The notes under the pieces were generated by a model. That model did not search any database, had not been told where the DNA came from, and saw only the letters and a list, made by a program, of their open reading frames with translations. From positions 2,170,001 through 2,234,000 of the forward strand of contig CAXXSX010000002.1 of NCBI GenBank assembly GCA_963677165.2: a stretch of 64,000 nt of DNA, read 5' to 3'. This document shows, piece by piece, positions 8,717 to 17,973 of this stretch. This stretch comes from JAFGXT01 sp963677165. Its GTDB lineage: Bacteria; Verrucomicrobiota; Lentisphaeria; Victivallales; SZUA-371. A program made the translations under genes and the position numbers. How positions within the stretch are numbered: position 1 is the stretch's first letter; each line of letters opens with the position of its first letter.

Positions 8717-9934
8717 TCATCTTGCACCTCCATTGAAAAACTTATAGTTCGTTAAATCGAATAATTGTCCTGGAACTGTCCATGGTGCTTTTCCTGTGTC
8801 ATTCAGTAATTTATTTTCATCGAATGCGTGATTGATAATATCTTCTATGTTGTTAATTACCTTGAGTTCAGACTCTCCATCAACCATAGTTTTTATATAC
8901 TTGGAGGCTATAGCATTGACTGGACTGGATTCATGGGCTCCGTTGGCACAAATCGTCTGTGCTCTGGCAATATCAAGACTGCAGATAAACGAATTTCCTG
9001 ATTCCAAGCGGCGTTCGAGCGCATACATAATATTCTGACGGTATTCGATCGGTTGATTGATTCTAATATGCTCTACAGGTCCGGTATTAGGTTTTATCTC
9101 AACATTGTTTTGGGCAAAATCAAAAATAATTATTCCCTCTGTACCATGTATTTCAATATATGGTTTCGCAAAGTTTTTAGTAGCATGGGTGGCGTAAAAA
9201 AGGATTTTAACGTCATCTTGTGTGATTATTTCCAGAGCAGCGGCATCGGGGCTCTGAATTTTATTGGCACGATACAGTTCAGCTCTGATTTGTTTTAATT
9301 CTGCGGATTTATCAAATTCGCCACCGGCAAAATAACAGAGCATATTAAGGTAGTGGGCTAGCGCATTGTTAAACGGACTATCCAGAATCCAGTTATCGCC
9401 AGTTTTTAGTTTTCCAGCCCAGTCGTTGCGACTATAATAAACATTGGTGCGAGGACAAAAACCTTTTGCTTTCAGGCACTTGAGCTTTCCTATGCCATCA
9501 TCTAATAAAAGCTGTTTAACTGTCTGAGTATCAGGTTGGTAAATGTTGTCATAACCTATCGCAACGAACTTCGCGGTCTCGGACGCAGCCTGCTGAATTT
9601 CATAAACCTCCTGAATTGTTGCTGCCACCGGTTTCTCCACAAACACATTAGCGCCGGTTCGCATTGCCCTGATACTCATCGGAGCATGCATTGAAATTCC
9701 AGTGGGAATAAAGCAGATATCGATATTTCCTGCATTCTTATCCAACATCTGCATCCAGTCCGAATAAATCATGGTTCCCTGACTTTTCAGCCAACTGCAT
9801 TTTTCCTGTTCTTCATCCTGGTTGATAATAGTTGCGGCGATAATCTTGAGTTGACTATTTTTAACTCCGCGTTTCAAATCGTTGTAATGAACATCCCCAA
9901 AACCGGAAACCCCAATAATTGCAGCATTATACAT
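8717..9934 (-). CDS. Gfo/Idh/MocA-family NAD(P)-dependent oxidoreductase
   Basis: The 405 residues start with a Rossmann fold (AAIIGVSGFGDVH; the usual GxGxxG is relaxed). NVFVEKPVA near residue 95 is the family's EKP motif with the catalytic Lys. The C-terminal half is the Gfo/Idh/MocA alpha/beta domain, with NALAHYLNMLCYFAGG carrying the conserved His. Members oxidise or epimerise sugars and inositols. Next to nagA/nagB and lyases it probably processes an unusual or unsaturated sugar, but the substrate is unknown. A weak AGGA lies upstream of the ATG at 9934. The next upstream gene, nagA, ends 59 bases away. Confidence 0.85.
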   Translation of the reverse strand: MYNAAIIGVSGFGDVHYNDLKRGVKNSQLKIIAATIINQDEEQEKCSWLKSQGTMIYSDWMQMLDKNAGNIDICFIPTGISMHAPMSIRAMRTGANVFVEKPVAATIQEVYEIQQAASETAKFVAIGYDNIYQPDTQTVKQLLLDDGIGKLKCLKAKGFCPRTNVYYSRNDWAGKLKTGDNWILDSPFNNALAHYLNMLCYFAGGEFDKSAELKQIRAELYRANKIQSPDAAALEIITQDDVKILFYATHATKNFAKPYIEIHGTEGIIIFDFAQNNVEIKPNTGPVEHIRINQPIEYRQNIMYALERRLESGNSFICSLDIARAQTICANGAHESSPVNAIASKYIKTMVDGESELKVINNIEDIINHAFDENKLLNDTGKAPWTVPGQLFDLTNYKFFNGGAR

Positions 9935-9993
9935 AATTTATAAGATATCCTTATCGGTTGTAGACATGAGTTATGGTATCCCAAATTTAGATG

Positions 9994-10911
9994 TTAAGCA
10001 GTATATGATATCAATCTTTTGGGATTATAGTATCCAACGAGTTCAAGCTCTACTTCAGTGAGTATTTCAAGAGATACCAGGAACTCCATGCATTTCTTCA
10101 TGGTTGAACCGGAACCAACAAGGCATTGTTTCTCGGGATTATGTAATTTGCCGTTCGGTTCGAGTACTGCGTCATTGCCGAGTACATGATAACGTCCGGG
10201 GGGAAGTCCGGCAGCCGAAGACATATCACTGACAACAATGATATTTTCCGCGCCCTTCATCTTTACTACGCATTTTATAAATTCGGCCGGCAGGTGATGT
10301 CCGTCCGTAATCAACATCGGAGTCAGTTCATCACAAGCCAGACTGTTCCATATCGGATTATCGTGACGCGGCAACATATTGGGCAGACCGTTTCCCAGAT
10401 GAGTCAGTAGTGACGCTCCGGCTTTCGCCGCAGATTCAATTGCGGATTTGCCTGCATTCTGATGTCCCAGGGAAACAGTGATCCCTCTGTTTGTCGCGTA
10501 CTCTATGAAGGCACATACATTTGACGCCTCGGCAGCTACTGTTAGTATTTTTATGGTGTTTCCAGTAAAATTGATCAATTGCTTCAGAACATTGCTATCA
10601 GGATTTTGTACGTATTCCGGATTGTGAGCTCCAACAGCTCCCGGTTCACGGGAAATAAAAGGGCCTTCCAAATGAAAGCCCGGAACATGTTCTTTCAGTC
10701 CTGCTTTAGAAACCGCATTGGATATGATTCCAATATTGCGTTTATACAATTCCATACTGCTGGTTATTATTGTTGGAAGAAACGCATAAGTTCCATACTT
10801 CAAAAGTTTTTCCGCTGCCTGAATAAAGTTATCTTCCGTTAATTCGTAGCTGGAAAAATCCACTCCGTCAAAACCATTGACCTGAAGATCTATATATCCG
10901 GGGATAGACAT
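9994..10911 (-). CDS. nagA: N-acetylglucosamine-6-phosphate deacetylase, short form
   Basis: Removes acetate from GlcNAc-6-phosphate to give glucosamine-6-phosphate for NagB. The amidohydrolase barrel is clear: HLEGPFIS (metal-binding Glu), SLGHQNAG and LTHLGNG (His ligands), TDGHHLP, and VVSDMSSAAG holding the catalytic Asp. At 305 residues it is about 75 shorter than the usual 380, because it starts right at PGYIDLQVNG and lacks the N-terminal strands of the small beta-sandwich. A TAGG lies close to the ATG and no upstream in-frame start was seen. It follows nagB by 9 bases and is almost certainly co-transcribed with it. Confidence 0.88.
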   Translation of the reverse strand: MSIPGYIDLQVNGFDGVDFSSYELTEDNFIQAAEKLLKYGTYAFLPTIITSSMELYKRNIGIISNAVSKAGLKEHVPGFHLEGPFISREPGAVGAHNPEYVQNPDSNVLKQLINFTGNTIKILTVAAEASNVCAFIEYATNRGITVSLGHQNAGKSAIESAAKAGASLLTHLGNGLPNMLPRHDNPIWNSLACDELTPMLITDGHHLPAEFIKCVVKMKGAENIIVVSDMSSAAGLPPGRYHVLGNDAVLEPNGKLHNPEKQCLVGSGSTMKKCMEFLVSLEILTEVELELVGYYNPKRLISYTA

Positions 10912-10920
10912 GGCGTAAAC

Positions 10921-11664
10921 CTATTTATTGCACAGCAATGAAGCCGAACCTTCATCAAGAAACGTATGACATTCCGGATGATTTTGCAGAATTGAAGCAG
11001 GACACATATTGGAGATTCCGCCTTCAATTGCTCCTTTCACAGCCTGTGCCTTTCGTTCGTCCGGAACAGTATTGATAATGGCTTTACTTTTCATAATGTG
11101 TTTAACACTCATTGATATTGCTTTCCTAGGAACGTCTTCTAGAGTAGGAAACCAGCCTTCACCAAGTTGCTGGTTGCGGCATGCTTCGTCGAGATCAACT
11201 ACAAGGTAAGGCTTTTCTGTTTCGAAGTCTGCCGGAGGATCGTTGAAAGCCAGATGGCCGTTTTCCCCGACACCGACAAAGGCCACATCAATTGGATGCT
11301 GCTTGATAATTTCATCGAGTTTAAGGCAGTTTTCTACAACATTGCCTTCGCCATTTACATAATTTGCTGCTTTCAGAGCAGTCGGCAACTGCTGCTCAAA
11401 ACGTTCTTTCAGATATTTTCTGAAACTGGCAGGATGGCTTTCCGGCAGGTCCACATACTCATCAAGATGAAACATCGTGACTTTGGTCCAGTCGATACCT
11501 TCGGACTTCACCAGATTCGACATCATTTCAAACTGGCTCGCTCCAGTTGCGACAATAATGTTTGCTTCGCCACATTCTGCAAGCGCTTTACGAATAAATT
11601 CCGCACCTTTAGCCGCCGCGGCAACTCCCATTTCTTTTTTGTTCTTAAATACATTCAAACTCAT
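10921..11664 (-). CDS. nagB: Glucosamine-6-phosphate deaminase
   Basis: Converts glucosamine-6-phosphate to fructose-6-phosphate and ammonia. The 247 residues carry the family landmarks: IIVATGASQFEMM (phosphate loop), FHLDEYVDLP with the catalytic Asp, and VGVGENGHLAFNDPP with the catalytic His. The length fits NagB. A strong AAGGAG ten bases before the ATG at 11664 marks the start. It lies between the ABC permease genes and nagA, which places amino-sugar catabolism immediately after uptake. Confidence 0.93.
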   Translation of the reverse strand: MSLNVFKNKKEMGVAAAAKGAEFIRKALAECGEANIIVATGASQFEMMSNLVKSEGIDWTKVTMFHLDEYVDLPESHPASFRKYLKERFEQQLPTALKAANYVNGEGNVVENCLKLDEIIKQHPIDVAFVGVGENGHLAFNDPPADFETEKPYLVVDLDEACRNQQLGEGWFPTLEDVPRKAISMSVKHIMKSKAIINTVPDERKAQAVKGAIEGGISNMCPASILQNHPECHTFLDEGSASLLCNK

Positions 11665-11703
11665 TTTTATTATCTCCTTATTATATATGGTTGGATTTAT
11701 TAT

Positions 11704-13620
11704 TTACTTTTCAACAGGGACGACTATACCGCGCATGATAATGTTCTGACAAAATACGAATATCAGGAATGTTGGAATTGCCGCAACAAGCAGAGAAGAG
11801 AATACTATTCCTTCACAGCTTAGTTGCTGGAGCTGATACAGCCATGGCATTAATGTCCACATTTTTCTGTCCTGGCAAATTAGAAGTGCCATCATAAAGT
11901 TGGCATAGGCAAGATTGAAAGCCTGTAGTGAAATAACCGCAAGTATCGGCTTACTTAAGCTCATCGTTATCTGCCAGAAAATCCTGATTTCACCAGCGCC
12001 ATCCAGTTCCGCACTCTCGTATAATTCCTGCGGAAGGCTGTCAAAGAAACCTTTCAGCAAAAATATCGAGTATCCGTTTGCGGCTCCAGGGAGAATCAAG
12101 GCAAAAAATGTATTTAAAAGGTTTAATTCACGCAACATCAGGAATGCTGGAATTGATGTGACCATTGGGGGGAAAGCCATTGTCAGCATCAGGAACATCA
12201 ATACTTTATATGTTGCTCGTGGTTTGTAACGGCTGAGAGCGTAGGCCCCAAGTGGATTGATGATCAATGCACTTAACACGGCAAGAGAGCAGTAGATGAT
12301 TGTATTTACAATTGCATTTCCCTGTAGAAAGATATATTCGAATACTGCCAGAAAATTTCGTGTAAGAAACTCCCATTTGATTTTGGAGGAATTTTTTTCA
12401 AAGTATAGCTGATTGCAGCCTTGCAACGGTATGTTAAGTTGATTAATACTTTTCAATTTGGTTCCACATGATTGATTGAGCGAATTTAAAGAACCATACT
12501 TTTTCAGCATATGATCTCGAAACATAAACGGAATACTGTGAATATAAATTTGTTCCTTGGGCAGGATATGCAATTTTCCGGTTTCTGGATTTCTCCATCC
12601 CTGAATAAATGAATCCCAGTCAGAAATAATAACTCCGCTTAATGGTAACTCTGTAACCAGTTTTATGTCCTCAAACGAATTGTATGAAGTTTCATATAAC
12701 TTGTTAAGACTGGTAATGTTGTTATTGTACTTTTCTTTCAGATAATTCAGGAATAAAGGCAAAGCTTCTTTATCCGCTCTTATCCAGTATAAGTTCAGTA
12801 TGCTGCGTACATATGTGATCCAGTCTTTCCGCTGTTGTTTGGTGTATTCTTCTCCCGGGTAGCGCTGGGTGAATATGACTTCATTCCACGAACTGTAATT
12901 TGTGTTGTTTGCTTTATTATAAGTACCAATCTCATTTGTATACTGTGCTTTCAGAAAACCAGTTCTGTAAAAGCCGCCGGGATCTGCATATATCCGGTAA
13001 ATGTTGCTTTGTTTTTGCTTAAATTTTCTCCATTTTTCATTAAACGAAGAAGTCCCCGGGCTTTGACGTCTTTGAACATATACAGCAGGTCTGATAAATA
13101 CATTGTTCCAACTAACGAAGTCTGTTTGCAGTGCATCGTTCATCTTGTCAATAGAATTATCATATTCCGACTTCAATTCATTTTTAAATTTTCGCAACAT
13201 CAACGGCTGAATATTTCTTGATGTACGGTAACCGCAGAAGGCCAGTTCATATGCATAAAACGGAATATCAGTTTTCTTTACAAAGTCATTCCACTGTTCT
13301 GTAAGCTTTCTGTTTATTTTTTTATGTGGTTCAAGGTTGCGAAAGCCCATGCCGTTAATACCATAAGACATCTGCATTACTCTCTGTTCTTCATTGAAGA
13401 AGGCCTCTACACTTTTACGATAGAAAGCCTTTTGATCCACAAGGAAACGGGGAATCAGTACTGCATCCGGAGAATCAACTCCACTTTTGCTTGTCCCTGA
13501 TACCATTATAAGAAAAGGGTATACCATTGATACAGCTCCAGTTATAAGCAGAACATATATCCCCATGATAAATACTCTGACCTTTAAACTTTTCCTACCT
13601 ATTTCTGAAATTATCGACAT
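11704..13620 (-). CDS. ABC sugar permease (MalG type) with a giant extracellular loop
   Basis: Inner-membrane half of a carbohydrate ABC importer. After the first helix (about 15-40) a hydrophilic stretch of nearly 390 residues (about 45-425) replaces the usual short periplasmic loop. The remaining helices and the EAA-type loop (YESAELDGAGEIRIFW near 530) follow the MalG pattern. Typical MalG proteins have about 280 residues, this one 638. The insert holds four related units (about 144-176, 222-250, 290-321, 367-398), each with a K-x-x-Y start, an L-N or its equivalent, then T-x-Y/F-x-S-W/F. The start codon overlaps the stop of the upstream fusion gene as TAATG. No ATPase gene is present, so a shared one must serve. 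Confidence 0.88.
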   Translation of the reverse strand: MSIISEIGRKSLKVRVFIMGIYVLLITGAVSMVYPFLIMVSGTSKSGVDSPDAVLIPRFLVDQKAFYRKSVEAFFNEEQRVMQMSYGINGMGFRNLEPHKKINRKLTEQWNDFVKKTDIPFYAYELAFCGYRTSRNIQPLMLRKFKNELKSEYDNSIDKMNDALQTDFVSWNNVFIRPAVYVQRRQSPGTSSFNEKWRKFKQKQSNIYRIYADPGGFYRTGFLKAQYTNEIGTYNKANNTNYSSWNEVIFTQRYPGEEYTKQQRKDWITYVRSILNLYWIRADKEALPLFLNYLKEKYNNNITSLNKLYETSYNSFEDIKLVTELPLSGVIISDWDSFIQGWRNPETGKLHILPKEQIYIHSIPFMFRDHMLKKYGSLNSLNQSCGTKLKSINQLNIPLQGCNQLYFEKNSSKIKWEFLTRNFLAVFEYIFLQGNAIVNTIIYCSLAVLSALIINPLGAYALSRYKPRATYKVLMFLMLTMAFPPMVTSIPAFLMLRELNLLNTFFALILPGAANGYSIFLLKGFFDSLPQELYESAELDGAGEIRIFWQITMSLSKPILAVISLQAFNLAYANFMMALLICQDRKMWTLMPWLYQLQQLSCEGIVFSSLLVAAIPTFLIFVFCQNIIMRGIVVPVEK

Positions 13621-16352
13621 TATTTTTTACCTGTGGTTTTGAATTCTACTTTAGACAAGATGCGAAGCTGGTGGACCGTAAATCCTATTAACATGAATCC
13701 CAGCAGCCACGCCATAGAAGCTGCAGGCCCCATTTTCAGGTAAGTGAAAGCACTTTTCCAGATATGCAGTCCAGCGACTTCGGTTCCAGCTCCGCCACCG
13801 GTAAGTGCCAGAACCAGTCCCGTCGCTCCGTACCAGGAGTGAATAAACGCTCCAACGAAGTTGATGATGATAAGTGCTTTTAAGGTTGGAAAAACCACAA
13901 ACAGTATCTTGTCAATAAATGTGGCTCCATCAATATCTGCGGCCTCATAATAATCGTCAGGAATACCTTTCAGTGCAGCCAGATAGATCAGACACCCCGG
14001 TCCCATTCCCGCCCAGACCATAGGAATAATACATGATATCATTGCGGTGTCAGGGGAACTCAACCAGTTGTAGGGTTCCGGGAGTGACTTGAATAAGCGT
14101 CCGAACATATGCGGTAATGCCTGAAAAAATGTTTCGTCTCCATGTGCCAGAATCGGGAATGTTATACTGATGCAGGCATAGCATATAGCAAGTCCGGCAA
14201 GTCCAAGTACAGCCATCTGCCAGTAAAGTTGGTAAAACCTGAGCCTGAAAGCAAACATGCAACATATAACCAGGAAGAGCAGACCTAAAGCAATAAAACC
14301 GATCGCCGGCACAGATAACATGACCGAATTTAACATGCCGTTTTCCGATGGAGCGTAAAACATTTTCCATAGAAGTACTGTAACAATCCCGGTGATCACG
14401 GCAGGCAGGTAATAGATTGTTCTGAAGATTATTTTTCCCTTTGGAACCTCCTGAAGCAGTACTGCAAGGATTATTGGAGGCAGAAAAGTCATGCTCATCA
14501 TCAGAAAGCTGTAGCGCAGTGAATTGTACACAGCCTTCCACCAATCTCCATCAAACAAAACATTCGCGAAGTTATCAATCCCGACAAAGATGGATTTCCC
14601 AATTATTTTATAATCGTAGAATGCCATAATTGAACCGCGGGCCAGGGGAATGTATTTCCAGGTAAGGATAAGGAACATGGAGGGGAACAGCAATAATACC
14701 GGCCACCATCCGCGCATTTTTCCTTCTTTATTGTTCTGGTTGATAAGGTGTTTGGGGCCGGAAAAAGCTTTATATACTTTGCTGAATACAAATGAAAAAC
14801 CTATAGCTATGCATATCAATGAAACAACCGCCACGATCCTGCGCTTATTTTGTTCTTCAGGAGTTATAAGCCCAATCATTTTTTCATTGGCTTTTGCGCA
14901 AGCCGTTTTGAGAAGTTGGGCCAGAACTTTTCTGCGTTTTTCGTGATTTTGCGGTAAAGCATCCGAACGTTCCAGTACTTCAGCGGCCTGGATTGGAACC
15001 GTCATCATTTCGTATGCATAGTTACTGTTCTTTCCGTATGGCTCCGGTTTTCCTGTGCTTATTGCTGTATTAAAAGTTTCTGTCCAGCCTTTAGGGCATA
15101 AACGTTCAACATCGCTATAGCCGAACATACGCAGATATTTCGGGTTTACAAAACGGCCAAGACCTCCCTCTACCATTATTTTGGTTCGGATTCTCTGAGC
15201 TTCTGTTGAATTAATAAAACGTATATATTCCCATGCTGCATCACGCACGACCGGACTTTTTATTTTGGAAAAAAGACCAAGCATTCTACAGTTAAGTTCT
15301 GCGCCACGGATACCTGTAGGTCCGAGCGGGACAGGTGCCATTCCGGTGACTTCGGGATCAATTGTCGAAAATAGTTTTTCATCAAAATAGCTGATTTTCA
15401 TCGCAATTTGTCCACGATCCCATTTCGCGTTCCTGTCACTGGCATCTTTGGACGAATACCCTCTCCGCAGTTTTCCTTCTTTATCATACCATTTGTCCGC
15501 ACTTAAACGGGTGTAGAAATCAAGAGCTTCTACTGCTGCGTCAGAGTCAAAGGTGCAGAGCCAGCTGTCGTCCTGTTTGTTATATACCATGACCTCTCCG
15601 CCGGCAGACCAGAGAAAAGTGATCCAATGCCAGGATTCATGTGTGCCACGGGTTAAACCTACTCCGTAAATATCATTTGCCGGATCTGTAATAACTTTTG
15701 CGGCGTTCAGCATTTTATTCCATGTCCAGTTTTTATCTGGATAGGCAAGTTTTTTTTTGTCAAACAAGTCCTTACGGTACAACAATACTTTACCAAGAGC
15801 ATCTCCGTAAGGCATTGCCCATATATGCTTTTTCCCATCAGGACCTTTGCGGTCAATTACTGGCCATATCTTGGGGGTGACCCAGTTTTCTAAATCTTTT
15901 TCAGGTAGTTTTTCGATATATTTATTGAGTGGATATAGAAAATTATTGCGGATATAATTATCTGACTTACGGAAATTTATGTAAAGGATATCAGGAGCCA
16001 TACCACCGGCAATTGCCAAAAGGTCTGTTTCTACGCCTTCGACTTGAATTGACGTGAATGGGACCATGTCAAGTTTGACCTTATCCCAGTTAAACTTTCC
16101 GTATTTTGCCGGATTTTTGGAATATTCGTCATAATACCGTTCTTTAAGTATTTGAGGATACTTATTTTCAAATGCTTTCATTACGGCAAGAGCAGCACGG
16201 TTATATGTTGAATTGTCTGTAGGATCAGGAAGCTTATCTCCAATTACAGTAATAATGGTTTTATTCCCGGATTGTTCTACAGTTCCGGCATGTGAACAGC
16301 ATGTGAATAGAAAGAAAATACTGAGGACTGTAATTACAATATTCATTAACAT
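13620..16352 (-). CDS. Solute-binding protein fused to an ABC sugar permease (MalF type)
   Basis: 910 residues. The N-terminal signal or anchor helix (IVITVLSIFFLFTCC) is followed by a family-1-like sugar-binding protein (about 30-490; DLLAIAGGMAPDILYIN, WAMPYGDALGKVLLYRKDLF, FLWSAGGEV). A helix near 505-525 precedes a MalF-like permease (about 560-905) with the EAA loop YYEAADIDGATFIDKILF near 802. Binding protein and permease are normally separate proteins. Here the receptor is tethered to its channel. The ATG at 16352 is preferred to one 36 bases upstream because GGAG stands five bases before it, leaving 17 bases after the GH20 gene. It is translationally coupled to the next permease. Confidence 0.87.
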   Translation of the reverse strand: MLMNIVITVLSIFFLFTCCSHAGTVEQSGNKTIITVIGDKLPDPTDNSTYNRAALAVMKAFENKYPQILKERYYDEYSKNPAKYGKFNWDKVKLDMVPFTSIQVEGVETDLLAIAGGMAPDILYINFRKSDNYIRNNFLYPLNKYIEKLPEKDLENWVTPKIWPVIDRKGPDGKKHIWAMPYGDALGKVLLYRKDLFDKKKLAYPDKNWTWNKMLNAAKVITDPANDIYGVGLTRGTHESWHWITFLWSAGGEVMVYNKQDDSWLCTFDSDAAVEALDFYTRLSADKWYDKEGKLRRGYSSKDASDRNAKWDRGQIAMKISYFDEKLFSTIDPEVTGMAPVPLGPTGIRGAELNCRMLGLFSKIKSPVVRDAAWEYIRFINSTEAQRIRTKIMVEGGLGRFVNPKYLRMFGYSDVERLCPKGWTETFNTAISTGKPEPYGKNSNYAYEMMTVPIQAAEVLERSDALPQNHEKRRKVLAQLLKTACAKANEKMIGLITPEEQNKRRIVAVVSLICIAIGFSFVFSKVYKAFSGPKHLINQNNKEGKMRGWWPVLLLFPSMFLILTWKYIPLARGSIMAFYDYKIIGKSIFVGIDNFANVLFDGDWWKAVYNSLRYSFLMMSMTFLPPIILAVLLQEVPKGKIIFRTIYYLPAVITGIVTVLLWKMFYAPSENGMLNSVMLSVPAIGFIALGLLFLVICCMFAFRLRFYQLYWQMAVLGLAGLAICYACISITFPILAHGDETFFQALPHMFGRLFKSLPEPYNWLSSPDTAMISCIIPMVWAGMGPGCLIYLAALKGIPDDYYEAADIDGATFIDKILFVVFPTLKALIIINFVGAFIHSWYGATGLVLALTGGGAGTEVAGLHIWKSAFTYLKMGPAASMAWLLGFMLIGFTVHQLRILSKVEFKTTGKK

Positions 16353-16369
16353 AAATCTCCATGTACAGC

Positions 16370-17911
16370 TTATGAGGCTGTAGTGCAATACTCGATTAAC
16401 GGGTCAAATACTAGAGCACTGTTACGTTCTGCGCTAAAAGGACCTTGTGATAAGCTAAGGTAGTTCTTAAAATCCTGCTTTAATTGATGGAATTCCTTCA
16501 GGGCATAATTATAATCTTCCTCAAAAAGAGCGAGCAGCGCTTTTAAGTGCCGCATCTCAATTTCGATTGCATCCTGAAAAGCCTTTTTGTATTCTGAATT
16601 CGATTCATCCAGTTGCACCCGGCTTTCACTGAGTTCATTTATCAGTGATTTACAGTTGGATATTCTTTTTTCCCAGGCTTTGTGGTTGGGGTTAGCCGGA
16701 TTCGAAAATGTTTCCATCAGTTTTCTCAAATGATTTTTAGGTGCCGGCAATGAATCTTTCAATCCGGTATGCTGAACTGCACTTAGTTGATTGAGCAAAA
16801 AGTTGATTTCCTTATTATGTTTTGGAATTAGGTGCATGATGGTTCCAGACGATGAATCTATAAGCACGTCAGCATTTTTCTCCGGTGCATTCAGGGATTG
16901 TACTGCAAGCTTTAAAAGGGGTTCCTGTGTCTCATAGGTATTAAAACGAATAGCCCAGCTAGTCACACAATTTCCCAACAGGTTCGCAGAACATGTTTTT
17001 TTTGCCGCACCGATAATGTTGTTCATATGAACATTATAAAACGGCAGGAAGAAATTATCTCCACTACTTCTTGACGAACTGCACAGGATAACTTTTCTAC
17101 CTACTCTCAACAAAAAATCCGTGGTGTAAAAGGGTCTGAGATTTCCCTGGTTATCCATGATTTCAGGAGTAATTTCTTTTTCCTTTTCTGTAATATCAGC
17201 CGCGGTTTTAATGTGTTTGTCTCCGCACGTTCTGACTTGCTTCGGAAATTCCAAACCATCCCAGTAGTTCCAGTCCCAAATAATAAATTCCGGAGGAATT
17301 TGATTTATGTCATTAGGATGGTGAAGCAGCATATCCCCCCATATTCCGGGGAGGATTCCCTTGTTAATTATTTCGGCACCAACGTCCAGTAGATGTTCGG
17401 CATAAAGTGAATTCGCAGAACTTTGCTCAATTGCCATCTTGCAGGCGGGACATGAGCCAAAAACATAAGCCTCATCACCACCCAAGTGGAAGTGTTTTAC
17501 GTTGCCAAACAGGTCAAGGTATTCAGAAACCCACTTTTTCAGAAACTGTCTTACTTCCAGATTACTTGAGCAATAGCAGTCATGCTTATCCGGCTGTTCC
17601 CTGAATGACTTGTATTCATCATGGAGTAGTACATATTCTGCATGACCAAAAGTCTGGAGCAGGGGAATTGCATCGAGTCCGAGTTCAGAAGCATACGCAA
17701 GTATCTCGCGAAATTGATCCTTTGTCATCGCATCGGGATGGACACATTCTGGACAGGTGTCCCACTGTACATTGTTTTCAACTTCCCACAGGATTGCATT
17801 ATAGCCCATACCTGCAAGTTTACTTACCCATTTTTTCAGGTAATCTGCCCGCAGACATGTGTGGTTCATATCCATGTGGAATATCACTAATCTGTTGTTT
17901 GTATGGTTCAT
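16370..17911 (-). CDS. GH20-family beta-N-acetylhexosaminidase
   Basis: Releases terminal N-acetylhexosamine by substrate-assisted catalysis. The TIM barrel contains HFHLGGDEAYVFG with the catalytic Asp146-Glu147 pair, GYNAILWEVENN near the start, and IIWDWNYWDG later. It is about 513 residues long with a helical C-terminal extension, and no signal peptide, so it probably works in the cytoplasm on imported oligosaccharides. The start at 17911 is chosen because AAGAGGAA lies just before this ATG; the in-frame ATG at 17953 has no such site. The neighbouring nagA/nagB genes would take the released GlcNAc after phosphorylation, and no kinase gene is seen here. Confidence 0.87.
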   Translation of the reverse strand: MNHTNNRLVIFHMDMNHTCLRADYLKKWVSKLAGMGYNAILWEVENNVQWDTCPECVHPDAMTKDQFREILAYASELGLDAIPLLQTFGHAEYVLLHDEYKSFREQPDKHDCYCSSNLEVRQFLKKWVSEYLDLFGNVKHFHLGGDEAYVFGSCPACKMAIEQSSANSLYAEHLLDVGAEIINKGILPGIWGDMLLHHPNDINQIPPEFIIWDWNYWDGLEFPKQVRTCGDKHIKTAADITEKEKEITPEIMDNQGNLRPFYTTDFLLRVGRKVILCSSSRSSGDNFFLPFYNVHMNNIIGAAKKTCSANLLGNCVTSWAIRFNTYETQEPLLKLAVQSLNAPEKNADVLIDSSSGTIMHLIPKHNKEINFLLNQLSAVQHTGLKDSLPAPKNHLRKLMETFSNPANPNHKAWEKRISNCKSLINELSESRVQLDESNSEYKKAFQDAIEIEMRHLKALLALFEEDYNYALKEFHQLKQDFKNYLSLSQGPFSAERNSALVFDPLIEYCTTAS

Positions 17912-17973
17912 CGTTCCTCTTGAAAACTGTTCTTGATGCAAATTATAAAGCATGAAAATATTTTACTCCTGTT

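Noticed and set aside
11167..11823. 218-codon plus-strand frame across nagB and the permease end
   Set aside because: It is antisense to two clear genes, has no ribosome site and the product has no recognisable features.
14050..14544. 164-codon minus-strand frame within the binding-protein/permease fusion
   Set aside because: It is another frame of a well-supported membrane protein; its product is low in complexity and Cys-rich, as expected of a shadow frame.
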